In this document: positions 1-7,979 of the stretch, piece by piece
Layout: each line of letters starts with the position of its first letter
Numbering within the stretch: the stretch's first letter is position 1
NCBI GenBank assembly: GCA_964605705.1
Contig: CAZSDW010000059.1
Location: forward strand, 1-16,478
DNA from: CAZSDW01 sp964605705
GTDB taxonomy: Bacteria > Fidelibacterota > UBA2242
Length of the DNA: 16,478 nucleotides
Direction of reading: 5' to 3'
The notes under the pieces: model-generated
What the model was told of the DNA's origin: nothing
The model's input: the letters and a program-made list of their open reading frames with translations, nothing else
Database searches by the model: none
Translations under genes and position numbers: made by a program

Positions 1-161
1 TTGAAGGCCTCGGGCGGTAGATAGATCCAACCGTCGCTGGGTCCGGTCAACGTGCCGTAGTAGGCGTCTTTCTCCGCATCAATTCCAATTTCGAAGTCGC
101 CCCCAAAGATCATCACTGAAAAAAACAACAACAAGCAGAAAAATGTCCAGTTTGATTTCAT
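1..161 (-). CDS. N-terminus of an exported protein, possibly with a CBM9-like domain (partial)
   Basis: Only the first 53 codons are in the window; the rest lies beyond position 1. The protein opens MKSNW, continues with a hydrophobic run of Phe/Leu/Val and reaches GGDFEIGIDAEKD, so a signal peptide cleaved near residues 20-23 is likely. The mature start (EIGIDAEKDAYYGTLTGP, then DGWIYLP) resembles the opening strands of CBM9/DOMON-type beta-sandwich carbohydrate-binding modules, but too little is visible to be sure. An AGGAGG ribosome binding site at 169-174, 7 nt before the ATG, supports the start. The gene begins 17 bp after the FG-GAP protein gene on the same strand, so the two are very likely cotranscribed and both exported. 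Reading as a gene is firm; the domain assignment is inference. Confidence 0.75.
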   Translation of the reverse strand, partial: MKSNWTFFCLLLFFSVMIFGGDFEIGIDAEKDAYYGTLTGPSDGWIYLPPEAF

Positions 162-178
162 GATAATACCTCCTCTTT

Positions 179-1939
179 TTATTTCAGTAACAACAATTTT
201 TTAACATCCACAAAATTCTGGGTTTCCAATTTATAGAAATACATACCGGTCGCCAGTTGGGATGCATTGAGCTGAATATTGTGTGTACCTGCCGAAAAAC
301 TACCGTTCTCAATCACCTGGATCTCTTCGCCCAGCATATTTACCAGGACAAGACGCACATCGCTGCGTACGGGTAATCTGAAGGATATGGTCGTTACCGG
401 ATTAAACGGATTCGGAAAGTTCTGAAACAATGCAAAATCACTCACGACTGTGGGATTTTTATGGTCAATCGCGGAAATACCCAATCCTTCTATAAACAGA
501 TGATACTGATCGATTTCCACAGATGTATCCACATCCCTGACACCATTCGGCCACAGGACAACAACACTGTCAATGGTCGTATTGGTTCCCAGTCCGAATT
601 GCCCCCGGACGTAACCGTTGGACATATGACCGGCGCTCGCCTGAATATCCCGAATCTGGCTTAATGAGCCGGATACGACTTTAATCCGGGCACCGATCCC
701 GGCGGTGTTGTTGGTTACACCCTGCAATTTAATACCGACCCAGTGGTTTGAATTACCTTCATTATGAATCAGGTGTTTTTTGGAACTCTGACCACCTGTA
801 TAAAGGTCCAGAAAGCCATCGTTATCATAGTCAACAAATTGTCCCTGGCGTGTATCGTCAATTGGAATCCCCTCTGCTGAAGTAACATCGCGAGTAAATA
901 CACCAGTGCCATCATTATTCCAGAGAATATGGGGAGCCCCACGCTTGGTAACCAGTAAATCCTGATCGCCATCGTTATCGTAATCAGCCCAGAGACAGCC
1001 TCTCGGTAAACCGCCATAGGTGGAATCAAGCCCCAGATCCGGAGCAACGTTGGTAAAACTCCAGTTGCCATTATTTCTGAAAAGTTTGGCGCCGGATTCA
1101 TCGTCCCCCGTATAGGGAATTACATAGAGATCCATATCGCCATCATTGTCATAATCAGCCCACGATGAAGTAATCGCAGATAGAGCATACAATCCGGTCA
1201 TATTGGGATCAGAAATCGCAAATTCACCGCCAATATTCTCAAGCAGCGCACAAGGTTCGTTGGGAGTCCTGATCGTAGGCATAAACAGGTCCATATCACC
1301 ATCATTATCTACATCCACCCACATCGGATTCCAGGATTCGAGAATCAGATCAAATCCAATCAGGTTGTTACCAGCCTCGACGTAAGTGCCTTCATCATTG
1401 CGTATAATCCGGGTTGCCAGCGCCTTGGTATCCGCACCCGCAAGGGCGATATCCAGATCACCATCACCATCAAAATCTGCACAGGCAGCCTGCCAGAGTC
1501 GTTCGGTTGGATCGATGAGATTCAGACCATTCGTAGCGGCAACATCAGTAAAAATGTTATCGTCGTTCTGGTACAGTTTTAATCCGGCATCTACCGATAG
1601 AATATCAATATCACCATCATTGTCAAAATCAGCAAATGAGGCTCCACACGCATACCCTCCAGTCGTATCCCGCAAAGCACCCAAAGCAGTCATATCGACA
1701 AATACGGAACTGTCACTCATATCATTCCGATAAAGAATACTCTCATTTCCTGTTCCAGTTACAAACAAGTCCAAATCGCCATCGGAATCATAGTCACCCC
1801 AGGCAAAACCGTACATCCCGATTTCAGCGGTTATACCAAATGTACTCGCCGTATCAAGCTCAACAAAGGTTACCTGAGCCATTAGCGCGGACGTCATCAG
1901 GAATAGACCGACTGTAATAAAAGTTGCAACTTTTCTCAT
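179..1939 (-). CDS. Secreted FG-GAP/VCBS-repeat beta-propeller protein with ASPIC/UnbV domain and type IX sorting domain
   Basis: 586 aa. Residues 1-21 form a signal peptide ending SALMA-Q. Seven Asp-rich calcium-loop repeats of the D-x-D-x-D-G-D-x-D type follow near residues 48, 103, 154, 208, 261, 318 and 369 (for example WADYDNDGDMDLYV), the number expected for one seven-bladed propeller; the seventh has Phe in place of one Asp. An ASPIC/UnbV-type domain spans about 397-470 (GIGARIKV, then VVVLWPNG). Residues 505-586 match a Por/type IX C-terminal sorting domain (FQNFPNPFNP, LVNMLGEEI, GMYFYKL, KKLLLLK). The protein should be carried to the cell surface or outside, with a binding or adhesive role; no catalytic motif is seen. 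An AGGAGG site at 1945-1950, 5 nt from the ATG, supports the start. It follows the sugar transporter by 139 bp and may extend that operon. The ligand is unknown; a glycan is inferred from context only. Confidence 0.93.
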   Translation of the reverse strand: MRKVATFITVGLFLMTSALMAQVTFVELDTASTFGITAEIGMYGFAWGDYDSDGDLDLFVTGTGNESILYRNDMSDSSVFVDMTALGALRDTTGGYACGASFADFDNDGDIDILSVDAGLKLYQNDDNIFTDVAATNGLNLIDPTERLWQAACADFDGDGDLDIALAGADTKALATRIIRNDEGTYVEAGNNLIGFDLILESWNPMWVDVDNDGDMDLFMPTIRTPNEPCALLENIGGEFAISDPNMTGLYALSAITSSWADYDNDGDMDLYVIPYTGDDESGAKLFRNNGNWSFTNVAPDLGLDSTYGGLPRGCLWADYDNDGDQDLLVTKRGAPHILWNNDGTGVFTRDVTSAEGIPIDDTRQGQFVDYDNDGFLDLYTGGQSSKKHLIHNEGNSNHWVGIKLQGVTNNTAGIGARIKVVSGSLSQIRDIQASAGHMSNGYVRGQFGLGTNTTIDSVVVLWPNGVRDVDTSVEIDQYHLFIEGLGISAIDHKNPTVVSDFALFQNFPNPFNPVTTISFRLPVRSDVRLVLVNMLGEEIQVIENGSFSAGTHNIQLNASQLATGMYFYKLETQNFVDVKKLLLLK

Positions 1940-2078
1940 ACCATCCTCCTGTAAAAATTGATTAATGGTTTCAAAGTTAATTTCTTCCTAAGCTCCTCTC
2001 CTGCAAAATATAATAGTAAAAAATGATTGGCAGCATCACCTCCTTTTACTTTGGTTTTAATCAGATAAATTGATCGGT
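1940..2078. other. Gap between transporter and FG-GAP gene; no terminator or promoter recognised
   Basis: This is the longest gap in the leftward gene set. Read on the minus strand it has no strong hairpin followed by a T tract, so readthrough from the transporter is possible. It contains a GGTTTCAAAG stretch at 1968-1977 that resembles half of the operator described at 10552-10567, but no second half is present. A 19-codon ORF lies here and is not supported as a gene. Confidence 0.35.
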
Positions 2079-3473
2079 TTAAGTATTTTGTCCCTCCAGT
2101 CGTCTGGCATTCAAATCTTCTTCAACCTTCACCATCATTTTTTTGTTAAGCGGGTAGAATAACATGAATACCATGCCCAGCAAGGCAAAGATGGCGGGAT
2201 AGATACTCATAATCATACGCACCCCCATAAGTCCACTTTCCGTTTGTGGCTGATTGGCTATATAACCGTAGGCACCCAAAATCCACGTCAAAGCGGAAAC
2301 ACCTAATGCTATCCCGAGTTTCAGTGAAAACAGGCCTGCACTCATTACCAATCCGGTAGCACGACGACCTTTTTTCCATTCTGAATAATCCGCTGTATCC
2401 GTATATATAGCCCACTGTAACACAGATACAGGACCCACCGAAAACGACGTAATAAGTTGAAGGATAAACATCATAATGATACTTGTGGGTGTTAAGAAGT
2501 AGAAAAGTGCGGTTGATATACCTGCTAAACCAAGTAAGCTCGCGTATGTTACGGCTTTACCAAATATTCTACTAATAACCCCTGTTAAAAGGACACCGGC
2601 AATTGTCATAATAGTGCCTGATACCATAAATATGGAGACTACAGGAAATTTGCCAACCAAAGGCAGGTTCCATTCTTTTACTTCTATAAAATAATCAAAG
2701 TAGTACATGATAGCGCCGCCGCGCATAACGATGTAAATAAGCTGGAAAACACTTGCGATTCCAATTAACACCCACGGTAAATTAGTAAACAAATCTTTGA
2801 GGTCCTGCGTCAGTGGAGTTTTTTGTCCCCTTGGAGGTTGAACGCGTTCTTTAGTTGAAAAGAACGTAATAAATAGCAGGACAATCGCTATCCCGGAAAA
2901 AACGCCCATAGTCATTTGCCAACCAAGGGGATTGGTCCGGCTTCCACCGATTCTAATTACCAGCCATACAAACGATAATTGAAGTATTGTCGTTGCAATA
3001 AAAGCTGCCATAAACCGGAATTGAGACAGAACGGTTCGTTCATCCGAATTAGGAGTCATAACACCCATCAACGCAGAATAGGGCACGTTCACAATCGTAT
3101 AAGCCATCATTAGTAAGGTGTAGGTAACATAAGCATAGATAAGCCTGCCGTTACTGCTTATATCAGGAGTTGTAAATGTTAATACACCAAGTATGCCGAA
3201 CGGTATCGCAAACCAAAGGATATATGGTCGGAATTTTCCCCAGCGCGTATTTGTTCGGTCTGCTATTAAACCCATCATTGGGTCATTAGCTGCGTCCCAG
3301 ATTTTGGTTACCAGAAACATTACACTTATTGCCACAGGAGAAAGGCCGAACACATCGGTATAAAATATCGGTACAAATAAAATAAAACTCTGAAAAAATA
3401 TGTTTGATGCGGCATCCCCCAAACTATAGCCAATTTTTTCTCTTAAAGGAAGTTTTATTGTGTCGGTTTTCAT
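2079..3473 (-). CDS. GPH-family (MelB-like) sugar:cation symporter, major facilitator superfamily
   Basis: 464 aa, hydrophobic throughout, of the length and pattern of twelve-helix glycoside-pentoside-hexuronide:cation symporters (MelB, XynB/XylP and UidB type). The family signature is clear at residues 58-84: IWDAANDPMMG, then ADRTNTRWGKFRPYI. Asp60 and Asp64 occupy the spacing of the two helix-II aspartates that bind the coupling cation in MelB, which suggests Na+ or H+ symport. The N-terminal REKIGYSLGD motif is also typical. The start is supported by GAGGGTG about 5 nt before the ATG. It is 43 bp after the GH116-like gene and closes the cytoplasmic enzyme block, so it probably imports the oligosaccharide or glycoside cleaved by GH10, GH3 and GH116 in the inner membrane-to-cytoplasm direction. 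Substrate is inferred; xylosides or xylo-oligosaccharides fit best, hexuronides are an alternative. Confidence 0.92.
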   Translation of the reverse strand: MKTDTIKLPLREKIGYSLGDAASNIFFQSFILFVPIFYTDVFGLSPVAISVMFLVTKIWDAANDPMMGLIADRTNTRWGKFRPYILWFAIPFGILGVLTFTTPDISSNGRLIYAYVTYTLLMMAYTIVNVPYSALMGVMTPNSDERTVLSQFRFMAAFIATTILQLSFVWLVIRIGGSRTNPLGWQMTMGVFSGIAIVLLFITFFSTKERVQPPRGQKTPLTQDLKDLFTNLPWVLIGIASVFQLIYIVMRGGAIMYYFDYFIEVKEWNLPLVGKFPVVSIFMVSGTIMTIAGVLLTGVISRIFGKAVTYASLLGLAGISTALFYFLTPTSIIMMFILQLITSFSVGPVSVLQWAIYTDTADYSEWKKGRRATGLVMSAGLFSLKLGIALGVSALTWILGAYGYIANQPQTESGLMGVRMIMSIYPAIFALLGMVFMLFYPLNKKMMVKVEEDLNARRLEGQNT

Positions 3474-3516
3474 CTTTCACCCTCTGGATTAAGTAAATTT
3501 GATTTGTATTACTTGC

Positions 3517-6069
3517 TTACTTCATCAAAGCAGTTAAAAAAGAATTTAATTGTTTAGAATCTATTTGGATAGACCCTTTTTGCTCCTGTTGCTCCTTAAT
3601 ATACTGGATCACGATTTGCGTCATGACGGCGCCCGGTCGGGGATACGCGGCAACAATATAATGAGGTCCCGGGGCAGATTCACCCGCTTCCTGTTCCAGT
3701 TCAGCCCTGAGGTTATCCGGGGAAATCAATGAATTTGCGTATTGAAAGATCACCTTATCCATGGCTTTATATACCTCTTTGCTCTCCTCGGTCAAGCCAT
3801 AATAATCGAGCAGCTGGGCAAATACATAATTGGAGGTCGTATAGACATCCTGTCCCTGTTCCGATTCAACCGGTCCGCCATCCTCGGTCCGGCACATCGC
3901 CCAACCCATCAGGGTCCGGTTATTATCATAAATGGTCTTGAGAATTTTCCGGGCGCGGTCATCAGAGATAAAAGGCTCTTCTCCCATGGCAATCAAAGCC
4001 CAGATAGCATCCAGTTGGTTAACCCAGGTATCGGTGTTGACATTTTCCGTTTCTGGATCATAGCAGGTGACATAATACTGTAATCGCTGTCCCTTGCTAT
4101 TTTTCTCATCCCGCCACAATCTTTCGAATATTACTGATACTTTTCGAAAAATCTCTTCGTAATCTTTTTTAGCCGATGCATCTTTCATCAGGTCAGCCAT
4201 TTTGATCATCGCCTGGCAACCCGCCATGAAAATCGTCACGTCATAAGCATCGATCCCGAACAGGGTCAGATTATCAAAAGTATTTTTGACCTCGTCGGGA
4301 TTGCCTTCGGGAATACCATCCCTATCCAGATCAAGTTCCTCCAAATGTTCAAAACCGAATTTGAGCGTTTCCCAATTTTTCTTCAGAAAGTCGATATTCC
4401 CGGTAAACTTCACATTGCGCAGCACTCTTGTTGCCAGCTTCGGGAAAAGATCGATCCAGTAGTTGTTATTATACCAGGCATAATCACTGACATTGCGCAG
4501 GGCATGCCCCTTCGGTAAGGCGCCCAGATCATGCGCCACACTGCCCTTCACTTTGAAGGCATCCCTGATCTGGGTTAGTGATATATCTTCATATTCTTCC
4601 GGATAGGCTTCAAAATGCTGTCTGGCTTCCGTGAAAGAAGCATGCAGATGATAAAATCGTTCCGTCGGATCCTCTGCCAGAATCGAGTTGATGAAACTCT
4701 GACAGAGTTCTTCTTCGATCCTGGGAAAAAGAATCAGCATGACCATGGAATACCAATCCACGTCCGAGGGATTGATATAGGCATAATCGAAACACTCCAG
4801 GAACCGGGCAGTTTCTTTACCGTCTTTATCTTCAATCCAGACTGCAGCATTGGACAGCGGAAAACTGAATTCATTCAATATCAACCGGGTGACTCTCAAG
4901 GCGCCATCCACATCATCTTTATAGGATGGGCTTTTGCTGATCAAGTCAAATATTCTGTTCTGAATAGTCAGCGTTCGATTCAACCAGTCAGTATAATTAT
5001 CCAAAGCAATTTTCACCATTTCCACGGCTTGAGTCGCATCATTCTCAAAATGCTTGACATACTTCCGCTCAAATTCTTTCCCATCAATAAATCGTTGCTG
5101 CGGAAAATCCAGAGCGATAGCAACCGGGATTTTCAGATTCGCTTTTGTTCCCAATGTAAAATGAAGGCTGATAGCGGCTCCGTAATCCTGATTCGGAATC
5201 ACTTCTCTCTTTTCATAAAAACTGCCGTCATCGTTTAACAACAGATCCTGCTTCAACCGATTCAGGCAAAAGCTGGGATAGGTATCGATGTCCACGCCAT
5301 CCATTTCAGGTACGGCAATCACCATCCTATCACGACACTCATTACTGCTCATGATCACGCCTTTGGTCCCGGCGGAATCAAAAGCTTTATGCGACTGAGC
5401 TTTTACAGCAGCTGAGCAGATATAAACCGTGTCCTGATCCGTTGGCTTCAATTCCTTTTCCTGGAGATTGACCAGGGAAGGTCTGGGAACGACCAGCGTT
5501 ATTTCCTGTTCTTTGTCCGATGTATTCTCAACCTCAAATTCTTCAACTCCGATCGGTATCAGCGCCTGGTCGTTGCCGGATAACAGGGATGAAATCATGC
5601 GCCGAGTCACAGTCACTTTTCCCAGTTTAAATGCCATTTCCGCCAGTGGTGTAGCAAGTGAAATGGAGACCTTTTCTTCAGAGATCGCCGGATGATAATA
5701 ATTCTTCAATGCCGGCACATCATCGGGACCCTCGACAATTCGGGGATCCCTGGTAGTGAGCATGACGTATTCATCTCTTTCGTCTTCCGAATCAGGATCA
5801 GCCGCAATACGGATAAACGGTGCAGAACCCAGCTGAATAGCATTTTGATTTAACAGGATCAGCCTGCCGGCATTATTCAGCCGATTATACAAACCCTCCG
5901 GTGAAATACCGATCGAGCAGGTTGGCGCTCCCTGCAATGCTATGGTATGCGGGAATTGCAGAGTTTTGGACATTCCCTGATGATGAACCGACATTTTATT
6001 TTTTTCATAAATCTGGGATATCTGATTCCCCGAAACTGTGAAGATATCCCCTATTTTTATTTTCCCCAT
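3517..6069 (-). CDS. GH116-like (GBA2-related) beta-glycosidase, cytoplasmic
   Basis: 850 aa, no signal peptide. The C-terminal half (about 375-850) carries the order of motifs seen in GH116: RFLECFDYAY with Glu425, then NPSDVDWYS; VAHDLGALP at 511-519; YWIDLFPKLATRVLR; DRDGIPEG at 582-589; and KNTFD ending in Asp599. By alignment from memory with human GBA2, Glu425 corresponds to the nucleophile in LEG and Asp599 to the acid/base in TYD, so both catalytic residues appear present. The N-terminal half (about 1-360) would be the beta-sandwich domain, but lacks a recognisable GGIGTGG-like motif, and LEGQEY of GBA2 is LECFDY here, so this is a divergent member. GH116 enzymes act on beta-glucosides, beta-xylosides or N-acetylglucosaminides; a sugar released from imported oligomers is expected. 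It sits 37 bp after the GH3 gene and 43 bp before the symporter. Family fairly sure; substrate open. Confidence 0.78.
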   Translation of the reverse strand: MGKIKIGDIFTVSGNQISQIYEKNKMSVHHQGMSKTLQFPHTIALQGAPTCSIGISPEGLYNRLNNAGRLILLNQNAIQLGSAPFIRIAADPDSEDERDEYVMLTTRDPRIVEGPDDVPALKNYYHPAISEEKVSISLATPLAEMAFKLGKVTVTRRMISSLLSGNDQALIPIGVEEFEVENTSDKEQEITLVVPRPSLVNLQEKELKPTDQDTVYICSAAVKAQSHKAFDSAGTKGVIMSSNECRDRMVIAVPEMDGVDIDTYPSFCLNRLKQDLLLNDDGSFYEKREVIPNQDYGAAISLHFTLGTKANLKIPVAIALDFPQQRFIDGKEFERKYVKHFENDATQAVEMVKIALDNYTDWLNRTLTIQNRIFDLISKSPSYKDDVDGALRVTRLILNEFSFPLSNAAVWIEDKDGKETARFLECFDYAYINPSDVDWYSMVMLILFPRIEEELCQSFINSILAEDPTERFYHLHASFTEARQHFEAYPEEYEDISLTQIRDAFKVKGSVAHDLGALPKGHALRNVSDYAWYNNNYWIDLFPKLATRVLRNVKFTGNIDFLKKNWETLKFGFEHLEELDLDRDGIPEGNPDEVKNTFDNLTLFGIDAYDVTIFMAGCQAMIKMADLMKDASAKKDYEEIFRKVSVIFERLWRDEKNSKGQRLQYYVTCYDPETENVNTDTWVNQLDAIWALIAMGEEPFISDDRARKILKTIYDNNRTLMGWAMCRTEDGGPVESEQGQDVYTTSNYVFAQLLDYYGLTEESKEVYKAMDKVIFQYANSLISPDNLRAELEQEAGESAPGPHYIVAAYPRPGAVMTQIVIQYIKEQQEQKGSIQIDSKQLNSFLTALMK

Positions 6070-6106
6070 GCCACAATTTTCCTCGAAAAATTCATTTAAT
6101 CTTTAG

Positions 6107-7924
6107 TTAACAATATGACAAATTCAGCGGATGTTTCTTCTGTGCTCTGAGCTTCTTCTCCGGTATCGCTTCCTGATCAGGCAATTTAACGGGCAATTTA
6201 GTGGAAGCCAACGGCTTGAATTTTCCAAACAGCAGGTCCGCCGAGGCTCTGATGGAATCGGGTGTTCCGCTGAAATTGCAGATTACCGCATCCGCCTCTT
6301 TTGTCGTGCCTTCGACATACGGATTGTTCGTCACGACAACGACCTTATGCCCGGCTTTTTTCAGTTTTTTAACAAGCAGCTGATTATTCCCTGCTTTGAC
6401 GATTCGGGCATAATAATTGGTCATAACCACCATGTCCGCCTGATTCGCCAACTCCAGACATTCCTTAATTTCATCTTCAAAAGCCGAAAATCCGGTATCA
6501 ACCAGAATCACATTTTGCGAATTCTTGACCATCCGCTCGCAGAACATATGGGTATGCATATAGGGATCTTTGCCGACAAATTCATAGGGAATCCGCTGTT
6601 CAATCACGAGGATGCGCTGGTCTTTGGTCAACGGCAGGATTTTCTGAGCGTCCCGCATGATGATCTGTGCTTTTTTGGCAATATCTGCCGAGAAATCAAT
6701 GAGCTCTTTGCTTCGGGTGATGGTTTTGGTTTTTTCCGGATCTTTATCGCCGGCTGATTTAAACAAGCCCTGATCGTATTTCATTTTCAAAAGACGTGTC
6801 ACGGCATCGTCGAGGCGTTCCATCGGAAGTTCACCACTCTCAATCGCCATTTTGATCCCGAAGAAACACTGGGACCGGGATTCATCATCCGCCTTCAAAA
6901 GAATCGTATCGACGCCGGCTTTGATCGCCATGGCGCAAGCTTGCGGCAGGGGCCATTTTTTTAGAATCGCCGCCATACCGATTGCGTCGGATACAATCAC
7001 ACCATCGAAACCCATTTCGCCTCTTAACAAACCGGTCAAAATCTTCTCGGACAGGGTCGTCGGGTAGGTATCATCATAAGCCGGGTAAATGGAATGTCCG
7101 GTCATGATGGCTTTGACTCCCGCATTGATCGCCGCCTGAAAGGGCACCAGTTCAACCTGCTGCATGCGCTCTTTGCTGGCACCAATGACTTCCAGAACAT
7201 CATGCGCATCGGTGCCGGAATCTCCTCTGCCGGGATAATGTTTCGCCGTGGCTGCGATGCCGCCATCCTGCAACCCCTGGATCAGCGCCACTGCGTGTTC
7301 GGCACAAACGTTGGGATCATCGCCAAAGGAACGCACCCCGATTTCCGGATTCTTGGGATTGATATTCACGTCACAGACCGGAGAGTACATCTGCGTAATG
7401 CCAATCGCAGTCAATTGCTTAGCAATGGCAGCACCGATTTGATAGGTTGTTTCGGGATCGCCGATCGCCGCCATACCCATAGGACCGGGAAACTGCCGGA
7501 TGCCGCCTGCCATATAATCATTCTTAAAATCGCCTTCAAAATCGATAACCATGTGCAGCGGAATTCCGGACGGTCTTTGCAGGGCAATCTTCTGTAACTG
7601 GTTCAGCCGATCGGTATAGTCTTCCGGCGTAATGCTGATCCCAAAGGTTTTACCGTTAAAATAGGTATTTGAAATCGTAAAATAATCCTTCGGTTTCTTG
7701 AAGGTCTTATCGATCTGGGAATTACCCCAGTAAAGATTTTTACTTGTCTCAAGTGCATAAGGCTCCAGACAAAGTCCGCCACAGTGCAATCGGGTGATCT
7801 GCTCGATACCGCTGGGGGTTAACATTGTGCCGCGCCAGGTAAATGTCAAACACTGACCAACCTTTTCTTCCAGACTCATACTGGCTAACTTTTGACTGAT
7901 AAATACATCTCTTTCTTCTGACAT
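6107..7924 (-). CDS. GH3 family glycosidase with NagZ-type His/Asp dyad
   Basis: 605 aa from the chosen start. The (beta/alpha)8 domain (about 8-380) contains VIDFEGD, the KHYPGRGD motif at 228-235, a DAH dyad (Asp239, His241) and the nucleophile Asp313 in VIVSDAIGM. A C-terminal alpha/beta domain (about 400-590) follows; there is no fibronectin III domain. The Asp-x-His dyad marks the NagZ branch of GH3, whose members are beta-N-acetylhexosaminidases, some working as phosphorylases; ordinary GH3 beta-glucosidases and beta-xylosidases lack it. No signal peptide, so the enzyme is cytoplasmic. Upstream ATG at 7942 adds six residues, but AAGGGAG at 7931-7937 lies inside that extension, 6 nt before the ATG at 7924, so 7924 is preferred. 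It is 55 bp after the kinase gene. The housekeeping role of NagZ in wall recycling fits poorly with this operon; a changed specificity is possible. Confidence 0.88.
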   Translation of the reverse strand: MSEERDVFISQKLASMSLEEKVGQCLTFTWRGTMLTPSGIEQITRLHCGGLCLEPYALETSKNLYWGNSQIDKTFKKPKDYFTISNTYFNGKTFGISITPEDYTDRLNQLQKIALQRPSGIPLHMVIDFEGDFKNDYMAGGIRQFPGPMGMAAIGDPETTYQIGAAIAKQLTAIGITQMYSPVCDVNINPKNPEIGVRSFGDDPNVCAEHAVALIQGLQDGGIAATAKHYPGRGDSGTDAHDVLEVIGASKERMQQVELVPFQAAINAGVKAIMTGHSIYPAYDDTYPTTLSEKILTGLLRGEMGFDGVIVSDAIGMAAILKKWPLPQACAMAIKAGVDTILLKADDESRSQCFFGIKMAIESGELPMERLDDAVTRLLKMKYDQGLFKSAGDKDPEKTKTITRSKELIDFSADIAKKAQIIMRDAQKILPLTKDQRILVIEQRIPYEFVGKDPYMHTHMFCERMVKNSQNVILVDTGFSAFEDEIKECLELANQADMVVMTNYYARIVKAGNNQLLVKKLKKAGHKVVVVTNNPYVEGTTKEADAVICNFSGTPDSIRASADLLFGKFKPLASTKLPVKLPDQEAIPEKKLRAQKKHPLNLSYC

Positions 7925-7930
7925 TGTTTG

Positions 7931-7937
7931 CTCCCTT
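7931..7937 (-). promoter_or_regulatory. Ribosome binding site deciding the GH3 start
   Basis: AAGGGAG on the minus strand, 6 nt before the ATG at 7924. It falls within the reading frame that would begin at 7942, which has no such site, so the shorter start is favoured. Confidence 0.7.
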
Positions 7938-7979
7938 TTCATGCTTATTCCAATACAAAACTATCTGAATGAATTTTAT

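Noticed and set aside
1300..1640. Repeated Asp/Asn-rich DNA motif as a possible tandem repeat or CRISPR-like array
   Set aside because: The repetition comes from calcium-loop repeats of the beta-propeller; spacing and sequence vary and stay in frame.
1977..2036. 19-codon minus-strand ORF (begins MLPII) just after an AGGAGG-like stretch between transporter and FG-GAP gene
   Set aside because: The ribosome binding site is only about 2 nt from the ATG, the peptide is low in information and nothing else supports it as a leader or gene.
4615..5238. 207-codon plus-strand ORF
   Set aside because: Lies wholly opposite the GH116-like gene, whose motifs show the minus strand is coding; the plus frame has no recognisable domain.
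6131..7597. Plus-strand ORFs of 208 and 167 codons
   Set aside because: Both are antisense to the GH3 gene with its intact catalytic motifs; they have no family resemblance.
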